NCBI RefSeq assembly: GCF_019649055.1
Contig: NW_026570263.1
Location: forward strand, 434,001 to 498,000
Source of the DNA: Paramacrobiotus metropolitanus
Lineage: Eukaryota > Tardigrada > Eutardigrada > Parachela > Macrobiotidae
Length of the DNA: 64,000 nt
Reading direction: 5' to 3'
A program made the position numbers and the translations under genes. This document shows positions 33,571-43,625 of this stretch, piece by piece. Numbering within the stretch: the stretch's first letter is position 1; each line of letters opens with the position of its first letter. The notes under the pieces are model-generated. The model did no database searches. It saw nothing but the letters and a program-made list of their open reading frames with translations, and was not told where the DNA came from.

Positions 33571-34131
33571 ATGTTCATTTCTGAAGGATTTGTCGCTGCA
33601 CGTGAGCGGCCTCACTCTCTGGCATCCGGCCAGTGCATTATGCAATTACACAAGGTCCTTGAAATGCGGCGCTCGCGTCCAACTTCGTACGTCGTATTAA
33701 CGGGGGAGACATCCCGGGAGATGGTTGTCACCTGGAGCGGACGGGAGACCTTCCAGTGTGCAAGCTGGACGGACGTCTCGGCTCCCCAACAACTGGACAG
33801 CGTCGGCACATTCCAGCACAACCGCATTAAATTCTTCAAGCAGTTCTTCCTGGCTGACCGGGCCAGCGTGGAGGCCTTCCAGCGGCAACGCGGTGCCTTC
33901 CACCACGGCAGCCGCTGGCGGGACAAATACTGCAATTTCAAGGAGACCTTCCAGATTGCCGGATTTCAGCCGACGGTGTTGGCGTCTACGACCCTGGAGC
34001 GTCCGTTTTTCTTCCGCCGTTACTGGTACATGTTGGCGGTGTTCTGTTTGCTGGAGCTGCCCTTTAGCTTTCTGATCAGAATGCGCTCAACGCGCACGCA
34101 CTATCTCTACGTCAAAAAGCTGGCGGTGTAA
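33571..34131 (+). pseudogene. TMEM151-like 4, orphan exon 2
   Basis: The frame ending at 34131 matches exon 2 of the TMEM151-like genes: VVTWSGRETFQCASWTDVS, DSVGTFQHNRIKFFKQFFL, FQIAGFQPTVLASTTLERP, final span FCLLELPFSFLIRM and tail THYLYVKKLAV with stop. At its 5' end the W-H...C-N-Y-T-R block (about 33615-33660) lies in a different frame from the rest, and no exon 1 with a PPxY tail or matching acceptor was found upstream. It is on the opposite strand to the other copies. It looks like an orphaned exon with a frameshift, although the long clean 3' part suggests recent loss. Confidence 0.75.
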
Positions 34132-36067
34132 ATGCGCCGCTGGCATTTTTGAGGCCTGGCCGCCCGGAAAATGTTAAAATCTAAATTATGCAGCATAAAG
34201 AATAATTTTTGTTGCTTTTTCATCTCAGTTTTGCTGCTACTTTGTACTTGCGCATCAATAAATATGCAATTTATTAAAAAAATATTGGAAAATTGGGTTA
34301 ACAAAGTTTTCTCGATAGAGCTATTTCGAGCATTTCACACATCAGAGAATGTTGTAAGCCGTAAGATGTCTATTCGCAACGACAGCGAGACAGCCATCAC
34401 ACTACACTATTTGTTATTTCACCGGCATGCTGTCGTGTGGTGGTGCTTTGAAGAGATAACGTGTAAAAAAAACGAAGATGAATAATAATGATGAATATTC
34501 TGCAGTATGATAATTTACTCTAATAAACGAAGCCTCTTTACGACGACGAAGACGGCAACCAGGTCAGCTATGAAGCTGCGTTTGTACCTGGATAGACGTG
34601 AACCATGAATGATGAACCGAACGAAGAATAAGGTATATTGGTGACCTCGCCTACGCAACCATGGCACATTAGCATTGATAATTTTGCACTACGGTGACGA
34701 ACCGGTACGGTCCTTCAGGAATACGATTCCAGGCGCTGATAGCCTAGCAACTGATAGGTTTCGTCTGCCAGGGGATAGAACAGATATCCCATATCTTCCA
34801 GAAATCCGTACTTCCGGCGCTTACTGTCTTCTACCAGCTGTGCCTGGCTTCTTCGAGCTGGCTCTCACGTAGCTGAGATGAAAGGTCAAAAGAAATACGA
34901 AAAAAATGGGACTACATCGAGAGCTCTCTAACAGTTCGTGGTTCAGCCGGAAATGATTTCCCCAGTCAGCTTTTGGCACAGGATGCCCTGCCCATGGTTG
35001 TTCAGGGCGTGGACATTGGACAATGAGCCATTGTCCATGCAACTGGAAAAACGAAAAGTATTGCTGCTGCTAAACTGAACGAAGGGCTGGTGCGTGTCGG
35101 CCAGGTTCTCTTACACGTAAATGGAAAGAAATGTCAAGCGATTTTCATACGTTCTGACCAAAACAAACAACCGGATCCGGAAGTCGTCATTAACGGGTCG
35201 GTTGTCAGCATTGCAAAATGGGTACAGTACGGTATCTCAGCGTCGAGATGGAAATTACCTGAAGTGGAGTGAGCAGTGCAGAAAGGTCAGCATGCCCTAG
35301 CGCGCGCAAAGCTCCCACGCCTTCTCTGGATGCCATATCGCGCACCGGTCGCCGGCATGGTCAGCAGCATCCTTGACTGAGCGCGACAAGCTAGCCGGAC
35401 AACAACGTAAAGCTGTGAAAACCATCACTGATTACAGGATGCCGGTAACTTCGGAACTGTATCAGAAGTTGGGTATTCCTCACATATTCGACCGATGGCG
35501 TTAGAGCGATGCGGTGGGCTGTTCAAGTTCTGGAAAAAAAGATCAGTTCCCGCTTCCGGCCTACCTGCTGGACATGACCCAAGTAAAAGAAGTGATGGCG
35601 ATGGGGTCTGTATTTCGGAGTGGGCTTTTAAATCCGGGAAGGTCACTAAATATTCATAAATAAAATTTATATGGGTTATACTAAAGCATCAAGGCGGCAG
35701 AATCATTAAACTTACTTCCGTCGCGCGGCTGACTCCTGGTACGTCTCTGTACACATTTTAAATTAGTATCCTATAATTATTAATTTCGTCGGTGATGTAT
35801 AGCGCAGCCCCCCTTGGTGCAATAATAACAATAGCTAATTAGTACTACGGACCAATGAGCGGCTGAGAAAAGGCTAACATGGCGTCTACGATCACTCTAT
35901 CACACTATCAGGCGCTCCAGTCTACCTCCATGCTACGAAATTGCGATCCAAAAGGTGGATTATAGACTTGTGTCCCTCATTTTTTTCCAGATTGAACTTT
36001 TCGATATTTTTCTACTGTCAGTGATTTTTTAGTGTTTTATCGTTGTATTCCTGCCAGATTTTCGATA
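34132..36067. other. No intact gene; decayed coding-like traces
   Basis: Around 35090-35275 and 35395-35640 short frames read like worn coding sequence (for example KAVKTITDYRMPVTSELYQK and FPLPAYLLDMTQVKE) with stops between them. I do not recognise the source. Confidence 0.35.
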
Positions 36068-37992
36068 ATGGGTCATCTTCTCGTGGTTGTAGCCGTAAAT
36101 TTGCTGGCCTTCTGCGTGCAAAACATCCTAAGTTGTGCAGCTCAGAAAGATCAGAAGGCGCTGGCTGTGGAGAGAAGTGAGTAGCACTCATTTATGCAGC
36201 TTTCGTAGGGCAAATTTGTTGCGGCAAGATCTGTTCATGCTACATACGACGTTTCTTCATGTCAGAAATATCCACTTCATGTATGACTTTTATCCACTTC
36301 ATGTATGACTTTTATCCACTGGCAAGGGCATGCACCAGTTACGCGTAACCATGCACAAACCTATGGTACACAAAGAAACGTGGAAGCACCGTCATGAGTA
36401 TGACAGATGGTTCATTCTCCCGGCTCGTTTGGCCGCTATCAGAACCTTGCAGCATCAAGGAACATGCAGTTGCCACCTGTTGCATTTAAGTTGATTGTAA
36501 CCATAATTTTTCTGTGTAGTCAATCAGGTTTTGAAGGAAGCCAAAGCCAGCAACGGCAGCGGCACCATGGATCTGCGCGGCTATGGGCGCGGCCCCTCTT
36601 CTCCGCGGTATCCCGTAGCGGAATGGCCGGCGGGGACGGAGGTCATCCGAGCGCCCGAAGGCGGCACACTCGTCATTCCCTGCAGCAACCCGAACAACAC
36701 GCAGGTACGGCAAGTAGGGTACTGTAAGACCGTACCATCACCCGGTGTGGTTTGCTGCACGCTTCACAACGCCGCTAGAAATTGTTGTCGAGCACATTTT
36801 TTTATGCGTAAAGAACATCAAACAATTTTGTTGCCGAAATTTGTAAAATACCTTGATGCGCCAGCAGATCTTTTTCCAGTGAAAAAAACTAGTTGGGTCT
36901 TTTGCAAGGTAGCACGTCAATTCGCCGACCTACAATTCGCTGCCCGACAAACTGCTAACCGACATGTAGCTGACCGACAATTTTTTTGACTGCTAAATTG
37001 CTGACCGACGTCTTGTTAAAACAGTTTTGCTGACCGGCAACTTTGTTTTCGGTTTGATGCGCTGATTTTTGAGTTGTCTAAACTTCTTGATGTTTTCTCT
37101 TAGGTTTCTTAGTTTTCTTAGGTTTCTTGGGTTTCTCACATCAGCGAAATGTAGTCAGCAGGGTGTCGGTATTCACAAAAGGTCGTTCAACAAACTGTCG
37201 GGTCATCATTTCGTCGGTCAGCAAAGATGTCGGTCAGCAAGATAGTCGTCAACGAGTTGTCGGTGTGCCCTTTAGCAAATAAATTCAGCTTGTCCTTTAA
37301 AATCAATCTTGACTGACTGTCGGCATTACACACAGGTGTCCCACCTCGCGATTCCACCGGCATTTAAACACAACGGAGTGCAACATAATTTCACAGATCC
37401 GGCATTTATCTGGGAGCAGCTTGAGGAACCCTTTTCTTGTTGCAACTGTTCAAATAAAGAGTATATTGATTCGTCGCTGACGGCGCCCGCGTACGACGAG
37501 CAGACGGGTGCGTTTACCATCGTGCTGGAGAACTTTTCGTACCTCAACACCGGTCTGTACGAGTGCCTGCACACCAACGGGAGCCAATGGGTGGTAACCC
37601 AACGCTACTGGGTCAGCGCCACCCTCTTCCGCCACAACGTCTTCAGTCCGCCTATGAAGAGCGTCAAAGTCCGCTATGGCGACCCGGCCGAGATGCTCTG
37701 CGCGGTGCGCTTCAATTTCCTCCCCGGCCTCTTCGGGACCCGCTTTCTCTGGCGCAGGGCAGACTACTTGCTGTGGACCAAATCCATCCCAGAGGTAGCC
37801 GACGCCGCCCGGGCGTGGGATGGATTCAACGGGCATTTCACTTTTGGCGATGATGGAGTGTGTCTGTGCAATTCCACCATGAAGCTCAACAGTGTTACAT
37901 GGGAAGACGCCGGTGTATACGAGTGCTGGTTTCGCATTAACGATCGGCTGGACGAGTGGATTATGCAAGAAGCCTACCTGCACGTCATTTAA
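36068..37992 (+). CDS. Secreted protein with two Ig-like domains, three exons
   Basis: Exon 1 is 36068-36176, exon 2 36520-36704 and exon 3 37336-37992, with splice sites AGAA|GTGAGT, TGTAG|TC, CGCAG|GTACG and CACAG|GTG, giving 316 aa. Exon 1 encodes a signal peptide (HLLVVVAVNLLAFCV, cleavage likely near residues 20-25). The first Ig-like domain spans exons 2-3, with its first cysteine in GGTLVIPC and second in TGLYEC. The second has MLCAV and the typical DAGVYEC near the end. The protein stops right after the second domain (AYLHVI) with no transmembrane segment or GPI signal, so it is probably secreted; an additional 3' exon cannot be excluded. Possible N-glycosylation sites include NFT, NCS, NFS and NGS. 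Intron 2 hosts a foldback element. A cell-surface recognition or antagonist role is a guess. Confidence 0.8.
36895..37290. mobile_element. Foldback element A in the Ig-gene intron
   Basis: Left arm: iterations of GCTGACCGACAA-like units (GCTAACCGACATG, GCTGACCGACAAT, GCTGACCGACGTC, GCTGACCGGCAAC). Core: TTCTTAGGTT repeats at about 37095-37135. Right arm: the inverse, TTGTCGG...GTCGGTCAGCAA and TGTCGGTCAGCAAG. Units are irregularly spaced. Exact ends and a target duplication could not be fixed. No coding capacity. Confidence 0.75.
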
Positions 37993-38667
37993 ATACAGAG
38001 CCACCATCAGCAAGCATTTCTGTTCGGCAGCTGTCTGAACATACTGGATTCCTAGCATTTTATTTTTACTTTTGGAATGGTCAGTATTTTTTTTGTGGAA
38101 GCAGTATTTTTGAACTACGGAATGGGTACGATCTTTGTTCGGATAATGTGATGGATGTATCATGTATCTCGGTTGATGGTTGATGCGTTATATTCCACTG
38201 GCCTTTTCTAGTATGAAATGGATTGTTGGGGCTGACGCAATCCGTACCGTGCTTGGATTCTGTCGGCGTGCACGGTAATGTGTAAGGAAATCCACTGAAA
38301 AAAATCAAAAAAAGCATTGAGGGTTGTCCTGGTTAGAGCCTTCTAACTCCTCACACATTCGCAAAAGCGGTATATCGAATGTGGTTCACAGAATCTGCGC
38401 ACGCTGATCCGACCGGAAGCGTTTATCACGGAACCCAGCGAGTCCGTGGTCCTGCAGAAGAGGAAATGCCAAGACCCGGAGACCTCTTCACGCAGGTTAC
38501 GCGACACTTTTACTGGCCGCTTCCGGTGATCGAATAAGAGAAGCGGTGATTTTCATTTGTGATGGAATTCATCTACCTGTGTTCACACTTCGCAGTATGC
38601 TGCTAGTGCATTTGCCTTGTTTTCTTACTCTGGTGGCTCTATGGCTGTTTTCTGCTAATCAGGATTA
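37993..38667. other. Downstream of the Ig gene; one possible exon
   Basis: Around 38390-38520 an open stretch reads LIRPEAFITEPSESVVLQKR, reminiscent of the start of an Ig-like domain. It has no clear splice partners, so it is not called as a gene. Confidence 0.3.
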
Positions 38668-38735
38668 ACTATGAATGAATGAAGTGAAGTTTATTGTCCT
38701 TGCAACGGAGCGGTTGCCCCCTGTAGGCTTCAGAC
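38668..38735 (-). mobile_element. LINE 3' end fragment
   Basis: The complement reads CTGAAGCCTACAGGGGGCA...GCAAGGACAATAAAC and ends in an ATTCATTC tail. It matches 50155-50205 in the LINE fragment (CTGAAGCCAAGAGGGGGCA...GCAAGGACAATAAAC). A short tandem tail after AATAAA is typical of non-LTR insertions. Confidence 0.7.
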
Positions 38736-39169
38736 AGTATAGAAAGAAACAGAGTGTATCAACAATATCGCAGAATAGCAACAGGAAAACATGAAGGTCA
38801 TTTCAAAGCTACACAAACCACGCTGGAACACACAGTCAAAATAACAAGCGTTAGCTATTAGCACATGAACAGGTAGAGAGAGAGTTGGTGCTGCGGTTGC
38901 GAAAAGTTGGTATTACCTATGTGGAATACAAATAATAACTAGGTAACAAATAATGCAGATCCCGAAAGAGTTCTACTAATTTAGGCTCAGTTCTACATTT
39001 TTTTATAAACAGATTCGACGCGCTTATGTCGGAAACAGGAATGTCAATGCTCGTAACATTTGCAAAGTCGTACATACTCGTCCATACTTAAAATCGTCGT
39101 ACATACTTAAAATTTTATAGAGCATATAGCAGAAATTACTATTAATGCAGCAGCACAGTACCTTTGCAA
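38736..39169. other. No gene recognised
   Basis: AT-rich intergenic DNA; nothing supported. Confidence 0.5.
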
Positions 39170-40215
39170 TGCTCTGCCTCCCCGTACACCCGCACTGGTG
39201 CGGTTGCTAAGTTGTTTTGCTGTATTTTGATGGCATAACCACGGTCACTGGTAGGAAAAGTGAAATCGACAGCAGGACAATGAGCATGGGTTTATTATTT
39301 GGGCGCGATGTTGTGCAGCGGATGTTCGGCTCATCATCTATACACATTACGCAGTACGAGGCATCAACTTGCTCAAACAACAGCATTGTAATATAAATAC
39401 ACAAATCTTGCGTAGGCTTTACATGCCCACACTAACATGGAACGAGAGGCAAACAAAAATGGCAACAAAGAAACAAAGCGGCGGGAGGGATGGGAGAAAC
39501 CGAAAGGCAAAAATTTTAACAGCTAACTGGAAACAATTGAGCAATCCGACGTTTCGTGTGCGTTTTTTCCGTGTCTGTTGCTACTGAGAGCCGTGGATCT
39601 ACATTCTGGAACCCTGAGGGCCCCTGGAACCCTCATTGCTTGCTCTCGCATTACTGTCGACTGTGTGTAGCCATTTTCGCGAACTCCCTGGCTGGTGAAT
39701 CCTCCATGCCCTGTGGACGGATGAATGAGATGTGGAAGTCCGGAGCCGAACCTCATGCTTGTTACGCACGATGTAATCTGGGGCTAGTAATTCAACGCTT
39801 TGCGTTTGGCCATTCAACCAGTGAACTAGTTTGTGTAGCATGTGTGGGTTCTGTCTTTTGGATTTTCGTCCGTCTTGTCTGTCGTGTTTTCAGAGTCTGG
39901 TAGACTTGCTTGTGTGCGGAATTTGTTTTGAAACATCTGATCCTGTGAATCACCCATTATTAAATTCTATTGAGCACTTGGCAGTCGCTTATGTAGGCTT
40001 GAGTGCAAGTGGGTCAGGCGCCGGTGCAAATCCGGAATCTGTCTCCAGTCCATTCACAACAGCAACAAAATCCATTCATACCGGCGCGACAGCCAACCAT
40101 CGTGACCTCATTATATACAGATACTCTTAGAAGAATCTTTCTCATTTTTCTACATCTACCAGATCCTAAATCTGGTAGATTCTTCAGTTGCTGGATTTCG
40201 TCGTCTGAGCTGTAT
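39170..40215. repeat. Dispersed repeat copy 2, split by about 900 bp
   Basis: 39170-39235 matches 1424-1485, and 40137-40215 (with hairpin CTACCAGAT-CCTAA-ATCTGGTAG) matches 1490-1560. Between them, 39236-40136 is absent from copy 1. The insert has no recognisable open frame, TIR or tail. Confidence 0.7.
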
Positions 40216-40509
40216 GCTTTTTCCCTTTTTGCCCCGCAGCAAGGTGTTGCGGTGGCCTTTGATGTGTTGTGGGAGAGAGATAAAGTGTGCAGTGTTGGCG
40301 TTCAGTTTCCGTTTCTGTTCGCCCGCAGGGGTGAACTAGCCGTTCATCCCCTGTTAGAGCTCCATGATCAGCCAGAGCTCATCTCCTGGTCTTGTAACAT
40401 ATCCGGGAACTTGAGCTCGTAACATGTCCGGATTAGTGCAGTATCATGGCATCGAGATGAAAAGAGAAAAAGCAATTTTGCGCGTTGCTGTTACAGTATA
40501 GCGATGCCA
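40216..40509. other. No gene recognised
   Basis: The end of the open frame from 40003 runs to 40422 without domain features. Confidence 0.45.
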
Positions 40510-40512
40510 TTA

Positions 40513-40669
40513 GGCGCGATTTAAGTATTACGTAACGGAAATTTTCAACTTTTTCGATCTCCCCCCACCCTTTTGTGACCTTTATCCATGTATTACTTAT
40601 GAGCGGGTAACGCCAGCCGAAACCAACCCCCCACCCCTCTGAGCCGTTACGTAATACTTGAATCGCGCC
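40513..40669. mobile_element. MITE with 26-bp TIRs and TTA duplication
   Basis: GGCGCGATTTAAGTATTACG... at the left is the inverted copy of the right end ...CGTAATACTTGAATCGCGCC, with one mismatch in 26. TTA flanks both sides (40510-40512 and 40670-40672). Length is 157 bp with a C-rich interior. A 3-bp TTA/TAA target is typical of the PIF/Harbinger group. Confidence 0.88.
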
Positions 40670-40676
40670 TTAGCTG

Positions 40677-41070
40677 TCAGATTAACACGCTAATCTGCGC
40701 TGACGCTGACGATCTGCGCGTCACCGCATTTGTGTGTTCTGTGAGTGTCTGTGAGTGTTTGACGGACTCAACGGCAGAAAAGCCGGCTACTGTCCAGGTG
40801 TTCATAGCTGCAGCCAGCAGCATGTTATTCAACAAGGCCGAAAAACGGTGTAAATAATTTTTAATGAACATCTGATATTTCTTTTCCACGTGACTGATAA
40901 TTCGATTAGCAATCAGCCAGACCAACCGACAGCTGAGATGCAAGGTCAAAAAACACAAAAAACATAATAAATCTGTCTTTATTAATACAAATATGAAGCC
41001 GTTCTGGGAAACAAATCACCACAATTATAACAGTTTGTCTGAATCGACGACCCAAGCATAAAACCAGGCG
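40677..41070. repeat. Dispersed repeat, copy 2 (paralog of 32500-32830)
   Basis: From about 40810 it aligns in order with the copy at 32540-32830, ending GAATCGACGACCCAAGCATAAAAC. No gene supported. Confidence 0.65.
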
Positions 41071-41081
41071 TTTAACTGAGA

Positions 41082-42695
41082 TCAACCGGAAGTGGTGTGA
41101 CCAGCCAGCTGTCGGCGCAGGACGCCCTGCACTTCCTCGATGGTCCGGCCTTTCGTCTCCGGCAGCTTAAACAGCAAATACCAGGTGGCCGCCACCACGG
41201 AGGCGACGAAGAAGAGGAAGGTGTACTCCTTGGTCAGCGCGTTGACCAGCGGGAACATGAGCGTCGTCACCACGGCGGCGCCCCACGACACCGCCGACAC
41301 CCAGGTCATGGCGGCCGCGCGCGCCTCCTGGCCGAACATCTCCGCCGGCAAGATGTACGGGATGGAGTTGGAGCCCAGCGCGTAGAAGGCGATGTACAGC
41401 GGGATACACGCCGCCGGGAGAAACCGCACCCAGGCGTAGTCCCCCGTGTGCGGGAGGTTCAGCGACAGGACGAAGCCCATCAGGGCAACGATCATCCCGG
41501 TGTGGCTGACCAACAGGAGGATCCGCCGCCCGACGCGGTCAATCAGCGCCATACAGAGTAGCGCAAAGGTCAGGAAGACGCACCACACCCCGATGGACGC
41601 GTAGATGGAGGTCCGCCGCGTCAGCCCGACGTCGGTGAAGATGGCGGTGGAGTAGAAGGAGACGCAGCTGAACCCGGACAACTGCTGCGCCAGCATCGCC
41701 GTCACGCAGATCTTTAGCACCGACCGGAAGTATGGTTCCCGGAGCAGCTGGACCAGTCCAACGGGTTCCGGGAGGTGGGTCTCCCGCTCCGCTTCCAACT
41801 CCTTCATGTCGCTGCGCACCAGCACGGAGCTCCGGCGCAGCCAGTGCAAGACGTGGTGTGCCGCTTCCCGGTCGTCCACGGTCAAATATAACCTCCGCGG
41901 ACTCTCCGGACACATCGGGAAGACCAGTAAAAGGGCAATCTGGGAGATGAAACAGAAAGCGTTCAAAGCCGTCCACCCGCCAGCGTTCCCCAGGAGCACC
42001 GGGAGACCCAGGACAGTTGCGACGATCATCCCGGCGACGTTCATCACTACGGGAAGAACCCCGAACGTCCCCCGGAGGTTCGTTGGTGTGATTTCCGAGC
42101 AGTAGATGGGCGGCGCCACACAGCTGATCCCCAGGGAGAACCCGATGATGAACCGCCCCGCCGTGATCAGTTCGTACGCGGACGACACCTCCGCCAAACA
42201 AATCAAGGAGTTTCCCAAAATAAACACTCCGCTGTTAATCAGGATGGTTCTTTTTAATCCAAAGCGGTCGATTAAACCGGCAGCGAGGAATGTTGAGACG
42301 AAACCACCAACCATAAACGCCGAAGATAGCACCGCCCAGATCAATCGTAGTTCCGGGAGGTCCTGTAAAAGATCCTCCGCCGGAGGGCCGCACCACCGGG
42401 AGGTGTTCCTTTCAGCAACGTCCAGACTCCCGACGCGCTGGCACTTGACCTGGCGGATCCAGTCGAGGATGACGGACTGCGGGCCGTTCATGGCGGCGAT
42501 GCTGTATCCCATGGGGAACCACGTCCCAAAGGTCACCGTAACCACCGCCAGGACCAGCGTCCGGGTCAGTCCGGAGGTGGGCGGCTGGCTGGAGGGTAAT
42601 AATTCATTAAGGGGAGATTCCGGGAAAGATTCGTTGAGGGGGATGCAGACGGGCTCGGCGGCGGCGAGGAGGCTGTGACGCCTGCGTGCCGGCAT
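41082..42695 (-). CDS. SLC2-family facilitative sugar transporter 1
   Basis: A single open exon of 537 aa is close to the family's usual length of 450-550. Twelve hydrophobic segments are visible. Signature residues: DRFGLKR after TM2, GRFIIGF in TM4, YCSEITPTNLRG after TM4-5, PESPRRL at the start of the central loop, QQLSGFSCVSFYSTAIF in TM7, DRVGRR after TM8, LPAEMFGQEARAAA around TM10, and PETKGRT at the C-terminus. These are the hallmarks of plasma-membrane uniporters for hexoses of the major facilitator superfamily. The exact substrate is not readable. The large loop after TM1 with NTS may be glycosylated. It is head to head with a close paralog at 43626, which shares the N-terminal pattern RRRH...EPV...IPLNESF. 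Confidence 0.93.
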   Translation of the reverse strand: MPARRRHSLLAAAEPVCIPLNESFPESPLNELLPSSQPPTSGLTRTLVLAVVTVTFGTWFPMGYSIAAMNGPQSVILDWIRQVKCQRVGSLDVAERNTSRWCGPPAEDLLQDLPELRLIWAVLSSAFMVGGFVSTFLAAGLIDRFGLKRTILINSGVFILGNSLICLAEVSSAYELITAGRFIIGFSLGISCVAPPIYCSEITPTNLRGTFGVLPVVMNVAGMIVATVLGLPVLLGNAGGWTALNAFCFISQIALLLVFPMCPESPRRLYLTVDDREAAHHVLHWLRRSSVLVRSDMKELEAERETHLPEPVGLVQLLREPYFRSVLKICVTAMLAQQLSGFSCVSFYSTAIFTDVGLTRRTSIYASIGVWCVFLTFALLCMALIDRVGRRILLLVSHTGMIVALMGFVLSLNLPHTGDYAWVRFLPAACIPLYIAFYALGSNSIPYILPAEMFGQEARAAAMTWVSAVSWGAAVVTTLMFPLVNALTKEYTFLFFVASVVAATWYLLFKLPETKGRTIEEVQGVLRRQLAGHTTSG

Positions 42696-43625
42696 TTTCC
42701 TTAGTTGTGGAAATCAAAGCAGGACGCTGGAGTGAGCAGTACTCAGGTTTTGCCAAAATCAACTCCAGATTGTGTATTTATTTGGCAACGAAGGAAATTC
42801 CCAGATGGTACGCTGTAATCCGTAACTAACGCTTATCAAAAACTGTGTGGAGCTGCTACTGTACATCATGTGCACTGTCAACCACATCAACCGGTAATCT
42901 CGAGACTGATAGCTTTTAATCATTGTGTAGCGATTGGTTGTTATCAAAGTAAACAACGCTGCATGATTAATTTTTGACAAGCTGTTGGAAGAGAGCGGAA
43001 ATCGATAGCGCCGGAAGCGTGTATAAAGCGTTACACGTGCTGACATAGCAGACAGTCTAAAATAACCTGGTAACGCCAGCTACACCAGTGCCTGCTTCTT
43101 CAGCGGCGCTTGTTTCAGTGTTATTTTAATTCTTGTTCCGACCACGTGCCGGTGTCGAAGACGGCACTAGCACGTGCTCGTAAAACGTGCACTGCTACAA
43201 TCATATTGCCGTTATCGAAAATGCATATAATATTATATACAAATCCAGGTTACTGTACTGTATGTTCGAATCGCTGACGCTTCCACGCAAGCTGCTTTCT
43301 CAGCCGAACCAGCATGTTGCTTTCCGCGCTGCACGCATTTTACTTGAAGACACTGCACTACACAATCCCAAGCATACCAAAACAGATAAGATAACGGAAT
43401 TTCCCACAAACAAGCGCTCGCTAAAATGTCAACACTGGGTTCATAGCTAAAACGTTTGTACGACTTTATAACTTCGACGAAAGAACAACCGCATTGAAAA
43501 ACGTCAGTTAAATGTTATTCTATTTTTCCTTTTAATGGCTTAAAATTTTTTCGTTACTCTTCGCGCGATAAGCAGCGTACCGGTGACAATTATTTATGGG
43601 CATTCATCGGATTAATTAATTCGAC
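42696..43625. promoter_or_regulatory. Shared upstream region of two divergent sugar transporters
   Basis: This 930-bp region between the two start codons must hold both promoters. It contains three CACGTG E-box palindromes (43034-43039, 43143-43148, 43171-43176) and a TATAAA on the plus strand at 43022-43027. No gene was supported inside. Confidence 0.6.

Noticed and set aside
34821-35646. A decayed enzyme gene
   Set aside because: Coding-like fragments exist but I could not identify a family or connect them in one reading.
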